A stretch of 64,000 nt of DNA from Epiperipatus broadwayi (GCA_028023455.1 JAQFVV010006313.1:2118992-2182991); one strand, 5' to 3'; shown: positions 21,873 to 36,502, counted from the first letter of the stretch. Numbers and translations: made by a program. Notes: generated by a model not told the origin, from the sequence alone.

Positions 21873-23897
21873 CTGTATATTATAGACAGAGCGCTCAGCC
21901 ATCAGTATGAAATTGTGAGAAAAAAATTCTCTGAGGGTACATGTTTGTTTGGATATTGTCAATACGTTTAAAATAGTGCTGAATTATAACACACTTTAAC
22001 ATCAGATCGTAATACTAGTTTAATATTCAGGATAACATTGGTATGGTTTATCAGATATCCAAACATTGTTTCACATGAAAGTAATGATAAAATTTACAAG
22101 TATAGTGATGGAGAACTGACATGATTTTGAATTTGGAGACTGATTTGGAATATTATTAATATATTTTGAGTTTTTTTTTTTATATTGCATTTCTGATTAG
22201 ATACAAATACATGTACATAAACTGCTAATTAAAATAACTAATTTTAAGTACATACCTGTGATGTATTTGATTTAATGTTACTTACGAGAAATAATCAAAT
22301 ACACCTAATTCAAGTGACTATTACTCTCTTGCATAAAATTAAGATATCCCACTTAACAGATACAAGATTTTATTAGTATAAAAATTAACAAGCATTTATA
22401 AACAGAATTATCATTAGTTTACTAGTGCCTGAAAGGCTTACAAAAATAATATTAAGACAGGTATAGTCTGTATAATTACTCTAGGTCGGTCTTTGGTACC
22501 TTCAGACCCGAATATCTGGTTCTCCTCACATCGTTGGTCCTGTTCCGAAATTCACGCTACACATAAGTCTCTCAGAAAAACAGGACTGACGCTGACTTGT
22601 CTTTTTCCCGCTAGATTGTATCTACTTTTAGTACTTTTGTTTATTCCTTATCAATTTTAATCGCAAAAGTATTCTGGGATTATTTCTGAACTAATTAATT
22701 AAATTGTTCTTTACATTTTTAATCCTTCATTTAATTAATTATTTATTCGGATCTTCCATCTTGTTTTACACCTTGCTTTTTATAAAATATCTATATGAAA
22801 AACCATTTGTAATTTCTAATTTTCGTTTTTATTAAATCAACTCGTTTACTTTCACATGTAATTATTTAATACTTTTAACTTCTGGAGTACACACAGTTTC
22901 AAACATATTTTTTTTTTAATATTAATCGTACTACAACAATACCCATATTGAAATATAGTTTTTTCTGGCTAAGGTAAGAGTGTTTTAAGTAGAACATTTA
23001 GTAAACTAATAACATAAGAGATAGTAATATTGACAGCACGAATAAAAGGGATTAAATAAGAGCCTGACTTTAATGTAAATGTGCCGATTAGCATATTGTT
23101 TGAAAAAATAGTAAAAATTTATTCAAGTAATAACTTACATCAAATTTAATAAGGAAATTTCGTTCCCTTTAAATATTATGTAATTTACTAATTAATAATA
23201 AATAATAAGATTAATATCACTGTAGTCAAAAGAGAAATAGATTACAATTTATTATTATTTTATTAAATTTCATAAAATTTCCGATAATATAAAAGTGTAG
23301 AAGAAGAAAAGACATTCTATAAAATATTTGCAAGTACCATGCCGATATAACAAATAGTAACTATGGAAGAGTTCTAAATCTGAAAATCTCCGAGTTAATT
23401 AAAATGATTTAGTATTATATAATAAGTTATTGAAATTTAAGAAGTTTTCCAAAACATTATTCGCCTATTGTTTAAAGTATAACTTAAATTTGATTCGTTT
23501 TTATGAAAAAATTATGCCATAAATATATATATAATAAGTTTTGTAAATTAATTAAGAAGTTAATAAAAGACAGAATTAAAAAATATTAAAAAAAATTGTC
23601 AAAAACATTATTATCAAGTTTGCTAATTAAAACGCCTAAATAAGAGTCAGCCAAACTATTTTCTTTATATATGTTCACTTGAGCTGTACTAACTCCGTTT
23701 GTGTACAACTGATACCATACTATTACTGGTATATGTTAAAATTTATCTTAAAATAGTGCCTACTTTAATAAGACTTTTCAGTGTGTTTGGAATTAATTAG
23801 ACCATTTTTCAAATTTAAACCATTCAGAAATAGTCGCGATTTGCTTTTAATTAATTTCATGGAGGAAAACATTTTTATGAAGAACAAATATGCAAAG

Positions 23898-23931
<34 letters not shown>

Positions 23932-25485
23932 CAATATAAAAGTTTGAGTTTTTTTTTTTTGTTTATTCACTGAATTAAAATTTTTGTTATAATTTTTTCT
24001 GATTTTTAATTAAAAATTGTTTTTTTTTTTTTAAAAAAAAATGTTTTTATAACAGTGTTACTTTACAACATTTGATATTATTTTCTGTTTTTAGAATCGG
24101 GAGTTCATTGAGCTAAAATTTACACATCGATGCGTCAAGTTAGGCGAACATGTCATAGATTGGCCATCTACGTTTTAGAGACTTACCAGTGCTTAGCAGA
24201 AGTGCTATTTTAAGCAAAATGTAGTAAGGTTAAGAGATCATTTATTAGAATACAATAAAAAAGAAGTACTAAGTAGCACTACAAAGCAATAAAGAAAATT
24301 TTCTTTTTTAGTAATTAATATATTTAATATTCTCATGCATATAAATTCTTAATGATGAAGTGTCAGAAACCTTTTATTTCGATCTATGAATGCATACATA
24401 GAATTTAGTGAAAAACATTTGTTTTGTAATACAAGAAGTAATTATAGTGCGAAAGACCATATAAACTTTTGTAAAATTGCTAAAAACTGAAAGATAAATT
24501 AACTAAATATCTTATGTAACTTTCATATGAAGGATCCTTACCATTAAGTGAAAAAAACTAGACTAAAAATAATCTTGCGTGCACACACATACGTCTACAG
24601 ATCGTAAAATTTACTGATAGAATTCTAAATATGCAGAGAACCTTTTGAAAGTAAAACCATTAAAAATTACACAATCTTCTAAAATTATAAGATCAGAAGC
24701 TGGATTTATAAGATTTTTTTTTTAAATGTGAATTTTAGAAAATGGAATTATTACATGTAGTATACCTTCTGATTAATGTCACACTTTTTTTTTTCCTTTT
24801 CCTGGTATTTAAACGATTGTACGATTTATATTAAGAGTATTCTTTGAATATCATTCCTTAATAATTAATTTCTATGAAAACTCTAAAAACAGTATCTATG
24901 TGTGATATCTAAAGAACACAAACTACTTCATTCTTATTTACTCTTAATTATTTCACTATTACATTCAGTGAACACTGTTTGTTTAATTTAAATATGTTTT
25001 GCCATACAAAATTTAGCCAATTTGATGTCATTGTACTTTCTGTACCGTGCAGTTTAGAGCACTAGTGAAGATGTGGACATTCAAGTTGATTGCCATAGAA
25101 AGAATCTTCAGCGTGTAACTTCTGCTGCTCCTACTTGCCATGTACTCTCTAGCAGTATACATCATTCATTTATTTATTTTTATTGCAATCTCTCATCTTC
25201 TTACATATATAGATTTTATCAGATAAATATTTTTAATAAATGTGGAAGATTAAGCTTACAATTTATTCTAATGATGCTTTTTCTCCTTCTATTATTTTCG
25301 GATTTAAAAGACTGATGTATGACTGGAAATCCTTAAAGTTATTTGATACTAAACTTTTGTGACTAAAATCATCAGTTCTGTATCCATGAATTTCTTTATT
25401 TTTGATTTACATTGAATTCCATACATTTCACATATATGTATATTCTAAACTTAATATATGATGAATTTGTAGCATTATTTCCAAA
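21873..25485. other. gene-free A+T-rich DNA
   Basis: No recognised gene or element across 3.6 kb apart from the homopolymer foldbacks near 23.9-24.05 kb. 22480-22640 is a patch of more balanced composition without an ORF. Confidence 0.5.
23898..23931. repeat. T19-A15 homopolymer foldback
   Basis: A run of 19 T is followed directly by 15 A. A second, smaller pair (13 T then 9 A) is at 24020-24041. Each can fold on itself. Junctions of this kind may mark tail-to-tail retroposon ends, but no bodies are recognisable. Confidence 0.7.
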
Positions 25486-25676
25486 GGCTTCCATGTAATT
25501 AAAATATAATAGCTAAATAACTGATGTGTCACTACAATAACAAGCACTTTTCTCAGAGCTTTTTCTTTTTCATCACACATTCTTATGATTTGAGAAAAAA
25601 GGATTTCTGAGGAAAGTACTCGTTATTATATTGAAAGTCAGCTATTTAGCTATTATATTTTTATTACATGGAAGCT
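25486..25676. mobile_element. hairpin MITE-like element
   Basis: Arms 25486-25558 and 25607-25676 are imperfect reverse complements (shared words GGCTTCCATGTAAT, AATATAATAGCTAAATA and ACTTTTCTCAGA-like) around a 48-base loop. There is no ORF. Size and shape suit a small non-autonomous inverted-repeat element. No target duplication could be fixed. Confidence 0.6.
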
Positions 25677-25679
25677 CGC

Positions 25680-26790
25680 GAAAGTAATGATATATATATA
25701 TATATATATTATTATTATTACTTCCTGGAGCTATGTATATATATATCATTAAAAACGTCATTATTTAGACAATCCCAATATCAATCAACAATTTCAAACT
25801 GTTGTCAAGGCAACCTCTTTTTAACAATATATATATATGTGTTATTGGATAAATATTACATTTCTGGGACTAATTCTTATAACTTGTCAAATTTAGATTG
25901 AGGTAATGGAGAAATATGAGGCTTATAAAAGAAATGAAATTAGTTCTTATACTAAAGCAGAAATATGACACTCTGTCAAGGATGATCAGTTTTTCTTAAC
26001 AATAAATAAAAGCTAATATCCCATTATTTACATTTTTTGTAGTCTGTTAAAGGAAAGTAGAGTATTACCAGCTAAGGATTATGACCAGGAAATTTCAGCC
26101 AGTATAACTATACTTCATCTTGGCATACAAATTGTACATAGATGATAATGAGGCCCTAATGATGGACTAGAAATGGTCTCTTCATATACATACTTGTGTG
26201 TGTATATATATATAGTCGTATTTACATCATTAATAGAAATTTATAGAAATGTAAGGTCTTTTATACATGGTGTGGGTTGATAAAGATATAATTTTGTGCA
26301 GGATTAATAATCCTGTCTATCAAATCTAATCTTATCAGCTACTTGGAAGATAAATTGAGATCACATTTAATTATGACACTCAATTTCTATTTAAGGAACA
26401 TTCAATGCTTAATTTGAAATTAAATGTCGAAAGCAAATTTTAACAACAATTTAACCACAACCTCCATTGTATCTGCTTAATGGTAATTGACAAGGCAGAG
26501 TTTACGAACTTATTTTTATATAACCTGGCCTCAAATAAGCATTGAAATATATGAATATTAATTGATTAAACATCACATAAATGTATATTAACAATGTTTT
26601 GCTTATGCGTTCCATAAAAAATTATAAAAAATGTAGTTTATCATATGATAATGTTTGCAGAATTCCCATTTCTCTCAATGAAACAAAACTTTTTTTCAGT
26701 TAGAACCTTTATAAGGCATTAATCAAAGCAACTCAAATTCTATTCAGTAGACTCACAAACTTCAATTTGAATTGTAGCCGTAATTTAACT
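25680..26790. other. no gene recognised
   Basis: Contains short AT and ATT runs (25688-25722, 26203-26214). The frame at 25668-25901 is formed by those runs. Confidence 0.45.
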
Positions 26791-26802
26791 AAAACCTCCT
26801 TT

Positions 26803-27171
26803 CACATGATCACTATTTTATACTAGCACATAACTGTTTATAAACAAATAGTTCAGACCCATATGATTATATAAGCTATTGAACTTAGATTGAAAATATT
26901 TTTTTGTGTTTTCAATTTCATTCTCATAGTGTTGTAGTTAAGTAGAGATAAAAGGTGGTTGCTGGAGGATTGCACTAGATCCTAAGATCTAAGTGCAGTG
27001 CTCTCAGATCCAAAGCTCCTCACTGACGATGGCCACTAGCCAGAAACTAGTCTGGGGATATTGGATGAGTAGGCATTAGATAGGGATTTTATGCACAAGC
27101 CTTCTGGAATTCATTGATTACTCTAGTTAGCACAGGGTGTCAATACTGTATGGAGAGTTTTGCTTTGTTTC
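26803..27171 (+). mobile_element. hammerhead-motif retroelement, copy B
   Basis: A 369-bp single unit of the family at 20998-21860, flanked by an 11-bp direct repeat AAACCTCCTTT (26792-26802 and 27172-27182). It begins CACATGATCACTATTTTATA, matching the outer end of copy A, then jumps to the GTTCAGACCCATATGA body. It carries one hammerhead-like motif and ends in the GAGAGTTTTGCTTTGTTT terminus. No ORF. As a clean single unit with its own target duplication, it defines the minimal mobile form. Confidence 0.8.
27017..27058 (+). ncRNA. hammerhead-like ribozyme motif, copy B (best match)
   Basis: TCCTCA / CTGACGA / TGGC-CACTA-GCCA / GAAA / C-TA-G / TC / TGGGGA. Here stem II is a full 4 bp closed by T-A, and the core differs from CTGATGA only at position 7, which is free to vary in hammerheads. 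Stem III is two pairs (A-U, C-G) with a UA loop, and the triplet before the predicted cut is GUC. Stem I is 6 bp with one G-U, with an outer CCAA/TTGG pair available. All invariant core positions are present. Confidence 0.6.
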
Positions 27172-27182
27172 AAACCTCCTTT

Positions 27183-27765
27183 ATTATCATCTTAAAATTA
27201 ATAAGTAAGACAGAGTTTAAAAACAAACAAATACATTTAAAAATAACTTTGCTTTCATATAAACATTTAAATATGTAAATAGTAAATAAAATTTTGCTGA
27301 TAAAATAAGGGAGACTTAATTTTTTTTTTGTGGTCTCAAAGAAACCAAGCATGGCAAATTCCTAATATCTACTTCATATATTATTATCACTGCATATGTT
27401 CTTATTGGTGTAGGTGTCGAATAACGACATGCACTTGCCAAAATGGTGAATTTATGGGCTTTTTACTAAAAACTTTAAAATCAATAAATACTATGATCTT
27501 TTTCTAAGTTGTCTGATAGTTTTTAACTGATATATGAGTGAAAATTTCTCAAAAGATAAATGTATGTGCAATGAATTTTTTTTAAAAGTCACAATAATGA
27601 AAGGCAAAACTAAATTAGGGTCTTTATTCACAGGAGGATGTAAAGTCAACCAGCAAATCAGCAGTTAAATGTGCCAATTACTAAGAATTGCTTGATTACT
27701 GGTGCAAGCTTTTATTCAGTTATGAATTTTTATTTAGCTGTTTACATTTACTGATGGGTGAATAA
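27183..27765. other. no gene recognised
   Basis: The 60-codon minus frame at 27170-27352 overlaps the end of the preceding retroelement and has no domain. Confidence 0.4.
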
Positions 27766-27769
27766 ATGT

Positions 27770-29620
27770 TACACAAATTGAAAGAACTATCCTATATTAA
27801 ATGGAATGTTATTGGACTTTGAGAAGTTAGAAAACAGGAAAATGAATATATATTTTACTATAAAGGCTTAAATATTGGAAGCAACAACTCCTTATTATGA
27901 TGAAGTAAGGAATTTTTATATAGATATACAAAATGCTTTTGGTTATAACAAATGTCACAAAGTTTGGGGAGGGGGGACTTTAAATGCTAGGATTGAGAAG
28001 CGGCTTAAAAATAAATGCTTTGGATTATATGATATGTATTTTCTCTTTAAGAAAATGCTAAACGAAATTGGATTTGGAAATATCCGCTTGAAGATAGAAT
28101 AGAATTTGATTATATTTTGACTAACAGAAAATATGTATTTCAGGATTGTAATAACACAGGAAGAAATATTAGATTAGTGAGACATAAAGTACTTGTTAAA
28201 GTAAAACTGGAGAAATAAAAATTATTTAAAAAAATCAATATTGACAGATGATATTTGTAATCTGAAAATTTCAATGAATTAAAATTAGAACTTACTAATC
28301 GCTTTAAAATATGGTCAGTTTTTGAAGCTAATTCAAACATAATTAAGATCTACAAGAAGATAACCAAATATTTTACTAAATATAAAAAAAAGGCAAATAA
28401 ATATATTAAGAAAATAAATAATATGAACATATTTTAAAATGATCCACCAAAAAAAATTCAATATCTGGAGTTCTATAAAATGTATAACAAGGGGTAATAA
28501 TGGTATAAAAAATAATAGTAAATTGGCAAAAAAAAAAAAAACCCAGAAGAGACTAAAAGTATAATGCCTTAATATTGAAACAAAAGTTATTTTAGCAATA
28601 AGAATACAAATGAAATTATTATTCAAAAAGAGAGAATATTATCAAATGTGTGGCACAATTTAAAAAAAAAAAAGCAATAACAACAAGAAAACAAGATACC
28701 CACTGTAATTATTAAATCTTCTGCCTTGTCAGCATTTTAAATGAGGAAATGAGGCACGCTATTAAATATAGAAAGAAGGAAATACAGAAAAAAATCAACA
28801 ACTACTAATATCTTTTAAAAAAAAAAGAAATAGAAAAATTGTTAGCAAAATTATAAAACAAATGTCTAAATTCTGAAAATGTATCAAATGAGTGAGAAAA
28901 AATAAGTAACACTAATATCTAAGACAGATGATAAGAAGATAGTAAGAATTATAGAGATATCACTCTTCTATCATTTCTATACAAAATCTTTATCCAGATA
29001 ATTCCAATTCATCTATAGTGAATTGCGGATTTTAACTAACTAAAAAAAAAAAGCAAGCTGGATTTGGAAGTGGTTTTAGCTCAATAGATCATTTCCAAAT
29101 TCTGACAGAAGTTTACAGAAAAGACTAATGAATATAAGTTGCCAGTATATTTTGGATTTGTAGATTATGAAAATTCAACTTATTCTATAAGTAATTTCGC
29201 AGTGATCCAAAGCTTTGAATTTACAAGTTATAGACATAAAATATTGTCATATTCTGAATAATATTTGAGAAGAGTATATGACAGAGTGATCCCATATCCC
29301 CAAAACTTTTTACTGTAGCTTTGGAAAAAGTATTTTGTGAATTAAAATGGGAGGCTAAGGAAATAAAAGTAACTGAAGATTATTTAAGTTGATGTTGTGT
29401 TTTTTTCCCCAATAATACTAGAGCTTCAAAAATGTTACAAGAATTATTAGTTAAAATTAATAAAGTAGGACTAAAGGTAAAACTCAAAAAGACCGAAATT
29501 TCTTTACTCATATTTACAAAATATAATTATTTAATATTTATAAGAAGAAAAATGTTTTAAATTTAATGCAAAATTATAAAAATTTAACAATGATTAAAAT
29601 TTTTTCAATACATAATGTTA
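27770..29620 (+). pseudogene. RTE-type LINE, decayed second copy
   Basis: Plus-frame fragments occur in the order of an RTE endonuclease-reverse transcriptase. KWNVIGL-EVRKQE near 27800 corresponds to the endonuclease start (family KWDIIGLsEVRR). YYDEVRNFYIDIQ is at about 27893-27930. IWKYPLEDRIEFDYILTNRK is at about 28070-28130. The TNRFKIW linker is near 28295. QAGFGSGFSSIDHFQILTEVY lies near 29055-29115. SPKLFTVALEKVFCELKW is near 29300-29350. The thumb KVGLKVKLKKTEIS is near 29465-29505. Frameshifts and stops are frequent and part of the endonuclease is missing. It resembles the relic at 14.5-17.3 kb. The frames at 28140-28626 on the minus strand are its antisense shadows. Confidence 0.75.
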
Positions 29621-29629
29621 GCATTAATT

Positions 29630-31850
29630 AAACTGTATTTCTTATTCGTCACGAGCAACTACCTAATATGCTTACAAACCCTAGATTACTTTTGCTCAGT
29701 TCTAAATATTTAATTATTTTATTATCATTTATTTAAAAATTATAAAGGCTTGGGGCATCTATATAAAATCATTTTTATGAACTTAAACTGTGCTATCCTC
29801 TGATGTTTACAGTAGTTAAATAATAATACTCTTTTTTGTTTGCAGTCTGCATTCTAGTTATTTTAATTAATTTAATGTGTTATATAATCTACTTCGAATT
29901 AATTTCATGGTTAACATCTTGCATAATAGACGTTCAAATTCTACAAATTAGAAGCAGTATAAAAGTTATAAAGCAAATTGCATCATGTATTTCTTCAGTT
30001 TTCAGCATCGTCATACTTTTTTCAGATTGCTAGAATAGAAATTATTTGAGAGCGCATCTTCGCATTTATTTAATGTGCATAGATTGAAGCTGAAGAAATT
30101 GCAAAAAGTATAATATAGATGACAATTTCTGCGTTTTCTTAATATAATTATATGGTTTATTGCTTGATAGTTTATAAAGAAGTTGAGTTCCGAATGTTTT
30201 CTGAACTGGGTCATGAATCATCAATCTTGATCGTCAAAATCTACGTCTCTGCTATTGCATCAAATAATACATAATATTATAGTTATTTAATATTTTGGTA
30301 GTTGTCAAAATTTTAAAGAAAGATTATATGCCGAATGCAATTAATTATTGCAATTCAAAACAGTCATTTTTTACTTTATTTTATAAATTATTAAACATGA
30401 TGTGAAAAAAATCACATTTACAATGATAAAAAATAAATATTACAGAAAACAATCAAAATTTGAATAATTCAAACCTCAGAAATATACTCTTCATAGAAAT
30501 AAGATTTAAAATACAGGCATTCTTCACATTTCTTAATAATAGACATGTTAAAAAAATAAATTTTAGTTTTAAAAAACGACAATAGATGGCAGGCCAATTA
30601 AAAAACTATATAACAGAAAAAACAATATATTTTAAGCGAGCATATATCAGAATTCAACTTGATAATTATTTCTTAAAATTAACATGTAATCTAATAAAAT
30701 ATATTTGACTAGCAACTATTAATAATTGTGCAGATTTAAATCAAATCAGTAAATGAAGTAAACAGTTATTTGGAATAATAGAGATATTTTATTTATTCAG
30801 TTCATATATATATAATAAATGAATAGTTAGTCATCCAATATCTGTATAATAAAATAGAATTATTTTTATTTAAAGAAAAGTATATTACACACAATAATAA
30901 AACATTTAGTGAACAAGAAAATAAAATACATTATAATCTCAAATTAGAAATTAACATACAAACAATAACTTATAATATCAATACAGAATACAGTTTGCAG
31001 AAAATTATATAGAAAGTACAAGGAACACATATAGAACTAATGAAACATACCACTGACGTTTTGGTCTAAATTAATGAAAAATTCCTAATAAACAGAGCAA
31101 AAATAATCTCCAGAATCGAAAAGTACAAACAGTAAAAAATATAGATAAATAATTTTATTGGGGAGTAATATCTCGAGCTACTGATAGGCTTCATAGCTGT
31201 TGAATAGTGGAATGGCTTTTAGTTATGAAAGCCAATTGTAAATATCAAATAAACAATGCTTGACTGAGAGCTCCTGCTACCTTGCAGGATAAAATGTTGG
31301 TTTATCTGGTATATATAATTGTTTTTTATCTCTTTATTTCACTTCTTCAGTCACTTAATTTATGGTAGAACCTGGACAACATGAGACTTTCATGACATCA
31401 GGCACCTCATTATACTAACCATGACAATAATATTGTGTATTTGTCAAATAATATTTCCATTTTTTAAATAACTTTAATATTTCTTTTTTTTTTTCATTTT
31501 AGCTTATGATGGAGACAGGCTTAATAAGTTGGCAGTCCTTAGTTGTGACCTTTGCTTGAGGCAGTATAATCATTAATGAATCGGTTTGCAACTGTATTTA
31601 AGTGAGCTCGGGAGTTATGGCTATCAAAAATTGTATATTTAGGCAGCTTTATTTAAAAATTATTTTGCCTACATTATAAGTAAAAGGGCCTAGAAAGGAT
31701 GGTCTGTAAATGGTCTGTTTCACACAGTCTGGCTAGATTGTCATGCCAAGAGTATTACTCATTGCAGCAATAGAAATAAAAATAATAATATCAGTAATAG
31801 TGGCATAGTAAGTCTTAGTAATTCTGCTAAAGGTAAGTATAACAATTTTT
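29630..31850. other. no gene recognised
   Basis: The last part (31,500-31,850) is more complex in composition and may be the 5' untranslated part of the LINE that follows. The 65-67 codon frames near 29.8-30.2 kb have no features. Confidence 0.35.
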
Positions 31851-31854
31851 TTTT

Positions 31855-34800
31855 AAATATACGTACATGGGATGTGTGAACTTTACCCGATAAAACTTTT
31901 CATACCAGAACAGATATCTTCATTTGCTCCTAAAGATTTAAGGTTGAAATGGTTGTTATTAGCAAAACTCATCTCCCAGAAAAGAAAAAGCAATATTCAA
32001 ATAAATGGATGGACCCCATTTTTTTTTGAAAAAACAGGTCACTCATTTAATGAGTAATTCATGGTGTACATAACTTAGTATTTTCTATTATTGAAATTCA
32101 TTGTTGCATCAAAGAAAGGTCAATGGAATTAAAATTTGTTTTGTGTAATGGTACTAGTGGTGATTTTATTAATGCCTATGCTCCAAAATTTAAAATTGGA
32201 AAATTTAGAGAAGGAATACTTTTATTCTCATTGGATAGTATTATTACAGTAATACCATTAAAATTTGAATTTTTCTTCTTGATTATTTAAATAAATATAT
32301 TGGTACAAACAGTAGATGTTGGCCAAAAGACATTGGGAATAATAGTAATGAGATGTAAATTCACATGGTTTGTTGTTATAGTGAACTGACTATCTCAAAC
32401 AATTTGTTTAGGAATAAAATCACTACAAAGGAACATGGAAGTACCCACATCCAAATCAATGACATTTAATTGATTGGCCTTATTGTGAAAAGTCAGAATA
32501 TGAGAATTCACATTATATGTGCACTCACAATCTCAGATTGTTAGACAGATCATAGTAATATGGTCTGCAATTAAAATGCTAGTTGTATTTTTAGATAGAT
32601 CTTATTCCAGTCAGATTCACAAGAAAATTGATGTTTGTTCTTTAGAAGAATCTCACATATGTACTAAATCGAAACAGCTATAAAACACTAAAATTTCTAA
32701 TTTGTATCTTCAGGACTGTCATATTACTAAAGAACAGATCTCTTTTAAAGAGTATGTGATGAATACAAATAAATATATATTTTAAATTGACTAAAAAAAG
32801 AATAATGACTAGATTTCTGACAATGGTTGTATTATTAGTGATTTAAGTAAAAACAAACATGTGACATTCTCTCCTTGGCCAAACAATAGATTAAATGTGG
32901 AACTTCATAATAAATATAGAGATCTGAAAGAATAAATTCAATGATTGGCAAGCATGCTTAAAACTGATTGGTGGAATAAAATTACAAAGGACATAAAATA
33001 CTCTATGCTTCAACATATTGACATGAAAAATTCAGTAATGATTCTCTCTTATATGATGATAATCATATTTTGAAGAAATAGAAAGAGTATCTTGATCATC
33101 TGTTAAATTATGATACAAGAACTGATATGATGATTTTTAATGATATAACCATTTTATATGTTCACTTAGATTTGAACAAAGATATCCAGCTTAATAAAGT
33201 CAAAAGATATAATCTTAAAAATAGTAGGCTGCAGGTCATGGTGAAATATCTGTAGAAAGTTTGAAAATATAATGGTAATATTGTAGCTTCAAAAATATTG
33301 ATTTTTTAAAGGAATATCTGAATACATGAAATTGCACCAACCAATCTTAAAGATAGTTAAATTGTTCAAATTTTTGAAAACAAATGAAATGGACAAGATT
33401 GTAATAATTATTGTGTAAATAGACAAGATTGTAATAATTATCATGGCACATCACTATTACTTATTACAACAAAAGTATATTCAATAATTTCATTGAATAG
33501 ACTGCTTCCAGCTGTAGATGAATGGTTACAAGAGACTCAGTGTTGTTTTAGGAAACCAAGAAACATTATAGATATATTTTTTGTTGTCAGGCAAATTCAA
33601 GAAAGTGTTAGGAATAAGGGAGTGAATTACATATTTTTTTATTGATTTGGACAAGGCACTTAATTCAATTAAAAGGACAAGTCTGTGACATTGTTTGAAA
33701 TTAGTTGGTTGTCCACTGAAGAGGAAGTGTTATTACTACAGGTGAAAAACTGATGCATTTAAAATAAATACTATTATTTTTTGGAATTGTTTACAGATGC
33801 TTTAATCAGATAGGAATCAATATATGATGCAGATTAAATGGTGGAATTTTTAATTTAAATTGGTTAAAAACAAAAACAAGAAGTAACATCTTTTTAGATT
33901 TTGGATATACAATATGCTAATGAGTGTGCCATTTTTGTTAATTCAAAAGATGATTTATAGACTGTACTTAATGTTTTAAATATATCTTATATCCCAGTTT
34001 GTGAAAAAAGCTCAAGTTCTTTATTAACCAGTAATGAAAGAATAATTCTCAGCAACTTTCAGCTTCTTCAGTTATTATGTCTTGAAAGTTTCTAAGTAGA
34101 AAAGTTGAATTAGATGTTGAAATACAAGATAGATTCCAATAGGCTGTTTCTGCTTTTAACAAGTCATCATAGGGAAATAATTACAGCAACTACATTAAAC
34201 ATTTACGGAGATGTTATTTTATCTAATTTATTGTACGGATGTAAAACATGGACACCTTATCTGTGCAATATAAAGATATTAGAAAAGTTTCATTTAAGGA
34301 AGCTCCATAAAATGTTAAAAATACCACGGCAAGATCATAAAAACAATCAATATGTTATTCAGCTTGCAGAAGGTGATATTATTAAGTCCACTATTGTAAG
34401 ATCACATGTTCATTAGACTGGACATGTAAAACAAATAAACAATGGAAGACTTTCTAAAGGAATGTTTACAGTGAATTTGAATATGGATTTTGTACAGGAA
34501 ATAGTCTCCATTTATATTATAAGGATTATCTCAAAGACATACTAAAGAAGCACAATGTCAACTGGTTCCATTGGGAAAATATTATGAAAATAATATACAT
34601 TGGAGAGCTACAATAAGTAATGATGTTGTATTTCAGAAAGAAAAGGTTTCCACTGAGACAACTAAAAATCTTCTTAAATTAACAAATAAATAGAAAATTC
34701 AAGCATTATGCGTAACACATAGAATTATTTTTAATTCATAGATTGGTGGCGTATATCATTGCAAATCTCATTTTTAGAGTAGTTGAAAATATTGTTCCAG

Positions 34801-35162
34801 TATTGTACACACTCTTTCATTATTGTGGGCATGCAAAATGAATGAAAAATGAAAAACATCCTAAATGAGTGTTTATGGTAAACTTGAACAAGGACTTTAT
34901 GGAAGAAGTAAACATCATTTATGTTATAAGGATTATTTCAAAGAGATTCTAAAGAAGTGCAAAGTCAATTGTTTCTACTGGAAAAATATGACAAAGAATT
35001 GCTACTAATAGTGTTGATGTATTTCAGAAAAAAAGTTTTCTGCTGAGGAAACTAGAAAATATCTTAAAATAACAAGTGAACAGAAAATTGGACCAGCATC
35101 TTCTATATATGGTAAATATTTACAGTCCACATATTGGTTTATATAATCACCGCAAAACTCAC
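31855..35162 (+). pseudogene. nearly full-length LINE (endonuclease-RT with C-terminal zinc-finger tail), dead
   Basis: Order and spacing follow one family. IRTWDV-TL at about 31858 is the endonuclease start (cf. TWNVRTL). FINAYAP at 32168-32190 is an endonuclease core word. IFFVVRQIQESVRNKGVNY is at about 33570-33630. FIDLDKALNSIKRTSL at about 33640-33690 is RT motif A (cf. FIDLTKAFDSV). LLYGCKTWTPYLCNIKILEK at about 34224-34283, continuing into FHLRKLHKML, is the standard C-terminal signature. TGHVKQINNGRLSKGMF follows at about 34417-34470. The tail ends in a C2H2-like YSPHIGLYNHRKTH near 35123-35164. The segment 34440-34700 recurs at 34860-35080, so there are two tails. Dozens of stops and shifts make it inactive. 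The open pieces at 31872-32057 and 34114-34416 are parts of it. It runs into the ATT repeat 30 bases later. Confidence 0.8.
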
Positions 35163-35193
35163 TTTTGACCTTATTCACTTTTGAATTGCTCCT

Positions 35194-35563
<370 letters not shown>

Positions 35564-35569
35564 GGGTTT

Positions 35570-36220
35570 TAGTGATGATGTTATTTGGGATTGGTTAATT
35601 TACAACACATTTTAAATTAGATTTATTTCTTTAATATGAATAGTCATGATTGATACTTTCCAAATGGTCATTATTAATTATAGTAGCACCTACCTGATAC
35701 TTGACCATAATTCAAAACTTTAAGAATGAAATTCTAGTAGTTCAATGTATCTTTACTAGTATATGATGACTTGCATAGTTTGATTTATATCATACAACTT
35801 CAAAAATGTTTTAATAGGTCTGATACAATGCATATACTTTTTAAATAATACTTTTCTCAGATATAAGTAATTCCTAACCAAAAGCTCAATAGAAAATACC
35901 ATATTTAACTAATCCATAGGAATAATTCATCCGCTTAAAGGAGTAATATTTAAGTACACATATCTTTAAATATATAGAGAAGTAATTAAACAATCATAAG
36001 AGGAAATATTCTGTTTATTTTGATTTTTTAGGTAGAAGATGAGATCATTTTATTCATTTATTGCACATTTTTATTACTAATGTGACACCAATCATTTTAA
36101 AATAGATATAGTTACAGATTTGAATATTTAGGTAATATATATATAATATTTTATGTAAAAATGGGATCAAGACTTGCTTTTTGCAGTAAGTTGTGATGTT
36201 ATATTATAAATTAAATTTTT
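35570..36220. other. no gene recognised
   Basis: Plain A+T-rich sequence between two trinucleotide repeat blocks. Confidence 0.4.
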
Positions 36221-36224
36221 GTTT

Positions 36225-36453
36225 AGATATAGAAGTAGCAGTAGCAATAGTACCAGTAGCAGTAGCACTAGCACAAACAGTAGCAGCAACAGCAGTAGTA
36301 GTGGTAATAGCAGTGATAGTGGTGGAAAAGTTGGTCTTGGTGATAGTCATGGTGGTGGTTGTAGTGGAGGTAGTGGTGATGATGGGATCGGTGGCAGTGG
36401 TGGTGGCAGTGGCAGTAGCAGTATTTTTAGTAATAGGGTGGCAGTGGAGTGAC

Positions 36454-36502
<49 letters not shown>

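Noticed and set aside
28333-28626. 97-codon hydrophobic minus frame
   Set aside because: Antisense of the RTE relic; A-rich coding on the plus strand becomes Phe/Ile/Leu.
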